From NCBI GenBank assembly GCA_947505055.1, contig CANNLO010000130.1, positions 1-11,833 on the forward strand: DNA of 11,833 nucleotides, written 5' to 3'. This document shows, in pieces, positions 7,951-11,833 of the stretch. Origin of the DNA: Methylococcaceae bacterium (lineage in GTDB: Bacteria > Pseudomonadota > Gammaproteobacteria > Methylococcales > Methylomonadaceae). Under the pieces are notes generated by a model. That model searched no databases. It was given only the letters and a program-made list of their open reading frames with translations, and had not been told where the DNA came from. The position numbers were made by a program, and so were the translations under genes. The number at the start of each line of letters is the position of its first letter. Position 1 is the first letter of the stretch.

Positions 7951-9696
7951 TTAAGTTTTGGACGAAATCATCATTAAATGCTCAACCATCGGCCCTAACG
8001 CCAAAGCTGGTACGAACGTCAATGCGCCGACCAAAAGTACAGTGCCGATTAACAGCATTACGAATAACGGTGTATGAGTAGGCAAGGTGCCAAGAGTGGT
8101 GGGTACGTTTTTTTTTGCTGCCAAGGAACCAGCAATGGCGAGTACAGGGATAATGATTCCATAACGGCCTAACAGCATAACGATGCCCAAAGCAATGTTA
8201 TAAAACGGAGTATTGGCACTTAGTCCGGCAAAAGCACTACCGTTATTGCCGGCAGCGGAGGAAAAGGCATAAAGAATTTCGCTAAACCCGTGCGCACCCG
8301 GATTGGCAACCGCTGTTTTTCCAGCTTCCACCATGATTGCCAACGCCGTTCCCCCCAGAATTAAGAAGGCCGGAATTAAAATAATCAGAGCCGCCATTTT
8401 TATTTCGAAGGCTTCAATCTTTTTGCCCAGATACTCCGGTGTGCGGCCTATCATCAGACCCGCTACAAAGACCGCGATCAGCACAAAAACCAGCATTCCG
8501 TATAGACCGGAACCCACGCCGCCGAAAATGACCTCACCCAATTGAATTAACCACATCGGAATCAGGCCGCCCAGTGGTGTAAACGAATCGTGCATGGCAT
8601 TGACCGAACCGTTGGAGGCTGCTGTGGTCGCAGTCGCCCATAACGCCGAATTGACAATACCGAAACGCGATTCCTTGCCTTCCATGTTGCCACCGGCCTG
8701 ATTAATACTAACGCTTTGATCAATCCCAAGCGCTGTCAGTGCAGGATTGCCGCCTTGCTCTGCAGCCACCGTGACAAAAACTAAGCTGAGCAGCACCAAG
8801 GTCATCGCCGACAAAATGGCCCATCCCTGGCGAGGATCACCAACCATAGTTCCAAAAGTGTGGCATAGCGCCGCCGGAATCAGTACCAGTAACAGCATTT
8901 CCAGAAAATTGGACAACGGTGTTGGATTTTCGTAAGGGTGGGCCGAATTAGCATTGAAAAAACCACCGCCATTGGTGCCCAGTTGTTTGATCGCGATTTG
9001 TGAGGCGGCCGGTCCCAATGCCAGAGTTTGTGTGGCCTTTTCCGTTACGGTGCTGACCTGTTCAACCAAGGGAACTGTTTGGTAAGGTTTGAAAGTTTGC
9101 ACGACACCTTGCCCAACCAGTACCAAGGCAATAACGAATGACAGTGGTAACAGGATATACAAGGTTCCACGTGTCAGATCAGCCCAGAAGTTGCCGATGC
9201 CTGCCGCATGAGTGCGCTGAAAGCCGCGTATCAGCGCAACCAAAACCGCCATGCCGGTGGCGGCCGAGACGAAGTTTTGCACACCCAGTCCCAGCATCTG
9301 GGTCAAATAACTCATCGTCGTTTCGCCGCTGTAACCTTGCCAATTGGTGTTAGTGATAAAACTGGCCGCCGTGTTAAATGACGAATCAATCGTGACATTG
9401 GCCATCTGCTGCGGATTCAGCGGCAGATAGTTTTGCAGCATTTGCAAGGCAAACACCGCAAGTCCGCCGAACAAATTAAACCAGAGCAATGCGGCTGTGT
9501 AATCTTTCCAGCCCATGTCTTGTTCCGGTTTTACCCCGCTCAAGCGATAAAATCCGGCTTCCAACGGTGCCAATAAGCGATTAATAACAATCGGACGATT
9601 CTCATAAACCGCTGCCATATACACGCCCAAAGGCTTTGCCAAAAGCATCAGAGTGATAAAATATAAGATTATTTGGAATAAGCCATTTTCAGTCAT
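7951..9696 (-). CDS. kdpA: KdpA, potassium-binding channel-like subunit
   Basis: KdpA is the inner-membrane subunit that selects and takes up K+ in the KdpFABC complex. It belongs to the superfamily of K+ transporters with four channel-like pore repeats. The 581 residues (E. coli 557) contain about ten hydrophobic helices. The four selectivity-loop regions are visible: ITNTNWQGYSG (114-124, where Q120 matches E. coli Q116), LGTNGGGFFNANSAHPYENP (239-258), TTAASNGSVN (357-366) and FSSAAGNNGSAF (478-489). The first helix (about 5-28) starts with GLFQIILYFITLMLLAKPLG, as in the family. ATG 9696 is preceded by GGAGA at a suitable distance, and its A is the last base of the kdpF stop (TAATG), so the two genes are translationally coupled. 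No key region is missing. Confidence 0.98.
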   Translation of the reverse strand: MTENGLFQIILYFITLMLLAKPLGVYMAAVYENRPIVINRLLAPLEAGFYRLSGVKPEQDMGWKDYTAALLWFNLFGGLAVFALQMLQNYLPLNPQQMANVTIDSSFNTAASFITNTNWQGYSGETTMSYLTQMLGLGVQNFVSAATGMAVLVALIRGFQRTHAAGIGNFWADLTRGTLYILLPLSFVIALVLVGQGVVQTFKPYQTVPLVEQVSTVTEKATQTLALGPAASQIAIKQLGTNGGGFFNANSAHPYENPTPLSNFLEMLLLVLIPAALCHTFGTMVGDPRQGWAILSAMTLVLLSLVFVTVAAEQGGNPALTALGIDQSVSINQAGGNMEGKESRFGIVNSALWATATTAASNGSVNAMHDSFTPLGGLIPMWLIQLGEVIFGGVGSGLYGMLVFVLIAVFVAGLMIGRTPEYLGKKIEAFEIKMAALIILIPAFLILGGTALAIMVEAGKTAVANPGAHGFSEILYAFSSAAGNNGSAFAGLSANTPFYNIALGIVMLLGRYGIIIPVLAIAGSLAAKKNVPTTLGTLPTHTPLFVMLLIGTVLLVGALTFVPALALGPMVEHLMMISSKT

Positions 9697-9785
9697 TAGA
9701 ATTTCTCCGGATAAAATAACGCCACCAGTAAATAAATGAATAAAGCGCAGGCGAGCAAACCGCTCAAGCTGTTGATAATGGTCAT
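9696..9785 (-). CDS. kdpF: KdpF, small stabilising subunit of the Kdp pump
   Basis: This 29-residue peptide (MTIINSLSGLLACALFIYLL, then VALFYPEKF) has one membrane helix at about residues 6-24 followed by the YPEKF tail, which is highly characteristic of KdpF. In E. coli, KdpF is a lipid-like stabiliser of the KdpABC complex. ATG 9785 is chosen because it is preceded by GAGG 5 nt upstream and gives the usual family length. A longer reading frame extends upstream to 9932, but that part is AT-rich promoter sequence with no KdpF likeness. The stop overlaps the kdpA start by 1 nt. This is the first gene of the operon. Confidence 0.95.
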   Translation of the reverse strand: MTIINSLSGLLACALFIYLLVALFYPEKF

Positions 9786-9835
9786 GGTTGCCTCTTTTTT
9801 AAGGATGTTCTGAGTGGGTACTGTAACGCGATTGA

Positions 9836-9852
9836 TATAAAAATATTGTAAA
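9836..9852 (-). promoter_or_regulatory. candidate KdpE-binding direct repeat
   Basis: Reading the minus strand towards kdpF, TTTACA (9852-9847) is followed by a 5-nt spacer and TTTATA (9841-9836), an 11-nt direct-repeat period. The E. coli KdpE target, as I recall it, is built from the same two hexamers in the opposite order with a 5-nt spacer (TTTATA-N5-TTTACA). A third similar element, TTTACC, lies at 9865-9860. The box ends 50 nt before the kdpF start. That is close, so the AT-rich motif could instead be part of the core promoter; I see no convincing -10 element downstream of it. Confidence 0.4.
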
Positions 9853-9890
9853 GATTTCGGGTAAATCGTTAATTTCAGATAATTGAAATT

Positions 9891-9896
9891 ATTATA
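9891..9896 (-). promoter_or_regulatory. possible -10 element upstream of kdpF
   Basis: A perfect TATAAT lies 105 nt upstream of the kdpF start on the minus strand, upstream of the candidate KdpE box. No good -35 hexamer is found 16-18 nt before it (the nearest, TTGCAA, is 22 nt away). It may be a basal promoter or chance in AT-rich DNA. Confidence 0.2.
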
Positions 9897-10025
9897 GAAT
9901 TTGGCTGTTGAAGCTCGATTGCAAATATTCAAAGATTTGACTGCGTCGCTTTACAAGCAAAATTACACTGCCAACACGACAAAGGGTGTAATACATTATT
10001 TTTTAAAATGGTTTTATCTAAGGTC

Positions 10026-10047
10026 TTGAACATTTAGCCATGTTCAA
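10026..10047. repeat. perfect 8-bp inverted repeat
   Basis: TTGAACAT (10026-10033) and ATGTTCAA (10040-10047) are exact inverse complements around a 6-nt loop (TTAGCC). Neither strand has a T-run after the stem, so it is unlikely to be a terminator. Its symmetry and position upstream of both divergent genes would fit a regulator-binding site, but it matches no operator I can name. Confidence 0.4.
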
Positions 10048-10500
10048 CGGAAACGCAATCCAAAATACAGAGGGTGATCGCTGCCCCGATGTTTGGCTGA
10101 CAATGTATGGTCGCAATCAAAAACACAGTAATCATTCAAACCCTTGCCATACGCTGCAGCGACCTTATTGCTGTGCGGGAACGTTAATTAAAATCTTGAA
10201 AGGATACCCCCTGTTCTGAAATATTTATTGCAATTTATTGGCTGTTGTTAATCAGTAATACTAGCTGGTTCACTAGAATCGACAGGCCGCTTTCTGTTGG
10301 TATGCTGCTATATATAAATGCGGGGTGACTGATTCTTGTGAGTCGTTTGCAGCACTTTACGACTGTCCGGTTTAGGGAAGCGTAAAATCATAGCCGACTG
10401 TCTGCAAGGGGTCGCTCGTTGACCAAAAACTAATTCCACTTAATTTTTTCATCAAACTTGACGGACTGTTGACGGCTAAAATGGTTTCAGCTGTGTTTTT

Positions 10501-10509
10501 TGTTATGAT
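10501..10509 (+). promoter_or_regulatory. candidate extended -10 for hsp70-like gene
   Basis: TGTTATGAT fits the extended -10 form TG-N-TATNAT, about 100 nt before the Hsp70 start. TTGACG is present upstream (two copies at about 10459 and 10470) but the spacing is too long for a standard -35. An extended -10 can work without a -35, so the site is possible but unproven. Confidence 0.3.
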
Positions 10510-10607
10510 AAGACAATGCTGAAGCGTTCAAGCCAAGAAAATATAGTCTTTAATCCCAGACTGCTGCTAAAGAATAGCCGTCTTATTTGTTCACGAAAAA
10601 ACTGAGA

Positions 10608-11833
10608 ATGAAAGCACTTAATACCCAGGGAATGAATAAAATTGCCTGTGGAATCGATTTTGGAACCTCCAATACAACGGTAGCGATTACTCAGGAAAGT
10701 GATGATCAAATAACCTTGGTTGCAGTAGAAGAGAACCATTTAACGATACCTTCAACCATTTTTTTTCCAACAGAAAGTCCAACCATTGTATTTGGCCGTC
10801 AAGCAATAAATGCGCATATCGGCAGGGAAGAGGGGCGATTCATGAGAAGTTTTAAGCGTGTGCTTGGAACGTCGCTTATGAAAGAAGGCACTTATGTCAG
10901 TGGAAGAAAAACCAAGTTTGAACACATTATTGGCCATTTTATTGAAGATATAAAAAGCAAAGCCGAACTTTCGGCTGCAAGAGAAATTAAAAGTGTAGTC
11001 GCGGGCAGGCCGGTTCATTTTGTCGATGGCAATGACCAAGCTGATAAAGAGGCACAAGGCCAACTTGAAGCCATATTAGCAGCGGCTGGATTTGAAAATA
11101 TACGTTTTCAATATGAACCTATTGCCGCAGCCTTTGCGCATGAGTTAACGATGGGCGATAAGGAACGTTTAGCTGTTGTTATGGATATTGGTGGCGGCAC
11201 CTCCGACTTTACCATCATGCGTTTGTCGGAACGCTATATCAAAAAACAGGATCGCCAGGGCGATATTCTGTCTAATGCAGGCATTCGGATCGGTGGTAAC
11301 GATTTCGACCGGGCTCTTAGCCTGAAATGTTTTATGCCTTTACTGGGGCTGGGTTCTCAGTGGGGCGCCAAAGGCTTAGGCTTTCCGATAACACCCTTTT
11401 TTGATCTTTCAGAGTTGAGCAAAATACAGTACATGTATACGCAAAAATATAAACGAGATTTAAAGGGCTTAATTGGTCAATCGAATGACAAGATTCTTAC
11501 CCATAGACTGCTGTCAATTGTCGAGGAAGAACAAGGCCACGCCTTGATGTCCCGTGTTGAGGAAAGCAAAATTCAGCTTAGCTCCTGTGATCAAACAACT
11601 GCAGACCTTTCGTTTATTGAAATGGATTTGCACGCTCATATTGAGCGCACACAATTTGAAGAGAGCTTGCAGGGGAGTGTTGAGAATATCCAAGAAACCA
11701 TCAACGACTGCATTATGATGGCTGGCGTGAAAAAAGAAGATGTCGCTTTGATTATATTAACTGGCGGCGGTACTTCCATTCCATTGATTCAACAGATTAC
11801 CCGACAAATATTCCCCAATGCGGATATTTCAGA
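10608..11833 (+). CDS. Hsp70-family (YegD-like) ATPase, 3' end outside window
   Basis: The frame is open for 408 codons from ATG 10608 to the window edge. It shows the actin/Hsp70 nucleotide-binding fold: phosphate-1 loop GIDFGTSNTTVA (15-26), phosphate-2 loop VMDIGGGTSDFTI (191-203) and adenosine motif LTGGGTSIPL (384-393). Other blocks, VAGRPVHF (131-138), FQYEPIAAAF (167-176), IRIGGNDFD (226-234), MPLLGLG (243-249) and EESKIQLSS (318-326), match E. coli YegD (450 residues), so about 40 codons are probably missing. YegD-type proteins lack most of the substrate-binding domain of DnaK; their exact role is poorly known, so chaperone activity is only inferred. No strong ribosome binding site precedes ATG 10608; ATG 10632 (with GGGA directly in front) is an alternative start that keeps the fold intact. 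The gene is divergent from kdp and probably independent of it. Confidence 0.9.
   Translation, partial: MKALNTQGMNKIACGIDFGTSNTTVAITQESDDQITLVAVEENHLTIPSTIFFPTESPTIVFGRQAINAHIGREEGRFMRSFKRVLGTSLMKEGTYVSGRKTKFEHIIGHFIEDIKSKAELSAAREIKSVVAGRPVHFVDGNDQADKEAQGQLEAILAAAGFENIRFQYEPIAAAFAHELTMGDKERLAVVMDIGGGTSDFTIMRLSERYIKKQDRQGDILSNAGIRIGGNDFDRALSLKCFMPLLGLGSQWGAKGLGFPITPFFDLSELSKIQYMYTQKYKRDLKGLIGQSNDKILTHRLLSIVEEEQGHALMSRVEESKIQLSSCDQTTADLSFIEMDLHAHIERTQFEESLQGSVENIQETINDCIMMAGVKKEDVALIILTGGGTSIPLIQQITRQIFPNADIS

Larger units (their letters stand above)
9786..10607. other. gene-free region between divergent kdpF and hsp70-like gene
   Basis: About 820 nt lie between the two divergent genes. I found no RNA gene and no credible protein-coding frame. 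The left part (9786-9900) is AT-rich and holds the kdp promoter candidates. The middle contains a perfect inverted repeat (10026-10047) and a short 10-bp palindrome, CGCTGCAGCG (10152-10161). The right part has the octamer CGACTGTC twice, 35 nt apart (10360-10367 and 10395-10402), inside what looks like decayed intergenic repeat sequence. An extended -10 motif precedes the Hsp70 gene. The region is long for a simple divergent promoter and may once have held a gene or mobile element. Confidence 0.5.

Noticed and set aside
9786..9932. N-terminal extension of kdpF
   Set aside because: It would be read from AT-rich promoter DNA, and KdpF proteins are about 29 residues; the internal ATG 9785 has a good ribosome binding site.
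10503..11063. Minus-strand frames opposite and upstream of the Hsp70 gene
   Set aside because: They lie antisense to a gene with clear ATPase motifs or over its promoter region, and have no ribosome binding sites or family likeness.
1..11833. CRISPR array, tRNA, rRNA, complete insertion sequence or new defence system
   Set aside because: I looked for regularly spaced repeats, tRNA-like clover arms, transposase motifs and defence-type domains and found none; apart from the kup and HigB relics, the content is standard kdp and hsp70-like genes.

Overview
The window is a stretch of bacterial chromosome dominated by a complete, intact potassium-uptake operon, kdpFABC-kdpDE, on the minus strand (about 9785 down to 1752). 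The protein sequences, the gene order and a degenerate REP-like palindrome suggest a gammaproteobacterium of moderate GC content. A methanotroph-type (Methylococcales-like) host is only my guess, and no gene here settles it.

Layout. Positions 1-1100 are accessory-looking and low in GC. They hold a gene-free stretch, a fragment resembling the C-terminus of a HigB-type toxin (477-560), and an overlapping unrecognised ORF with possible membrane segments (544-1098) whose 3' end runs into a decayed palindromic repeat. Positions 1289-1636 hold a clear relic of kup, a second and unrelated potassium transporter. Its N-terminal and C-terminal ends survive, but most of the gene between them is gone and the reading frame is broken. 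Next come kdpE, kdpD, kdpC, kdpB, kdpA and the tiny kdpF, all reading leftwards and tightly packed (1-nt kdpF/kdpA overlap, 8-nt kdpD/kdpE overlap). The only sizeable gap in the operon, 68 nt between kdpA and kdpB, contains a perfect hairpin. A gene-free region of about 820 nt (9786-10607) separates kdpF from a divergent Hsp70-family gene of the YegD type, which runs off the right edge.

How the genes work together. KdpA is the K+-selecting membrane subunit, KdpB the P-type ATPase subunit, and KdpC and KdpF accessory membrane subunits. Together they form the high-affinity Kdp pump. KdpD, a membrane sensor kinase, and KdpE, its OmpR-type response regulator, normally switch the operon on under K+ limitation. 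An AT-rich direct repeat 50 nt upstream of kdpF resembles the KdpE target of E. coli. The nearby kup relic suggests this lineage lost a constitutive K+ importer at this locus while keeping Kdp.

I found no convincing undescribed system. The points worth checking are the kup relic, the intra-operon hairpin, the candidate KdpE box and the unrecognised ORF beside the HigB-like fragment.
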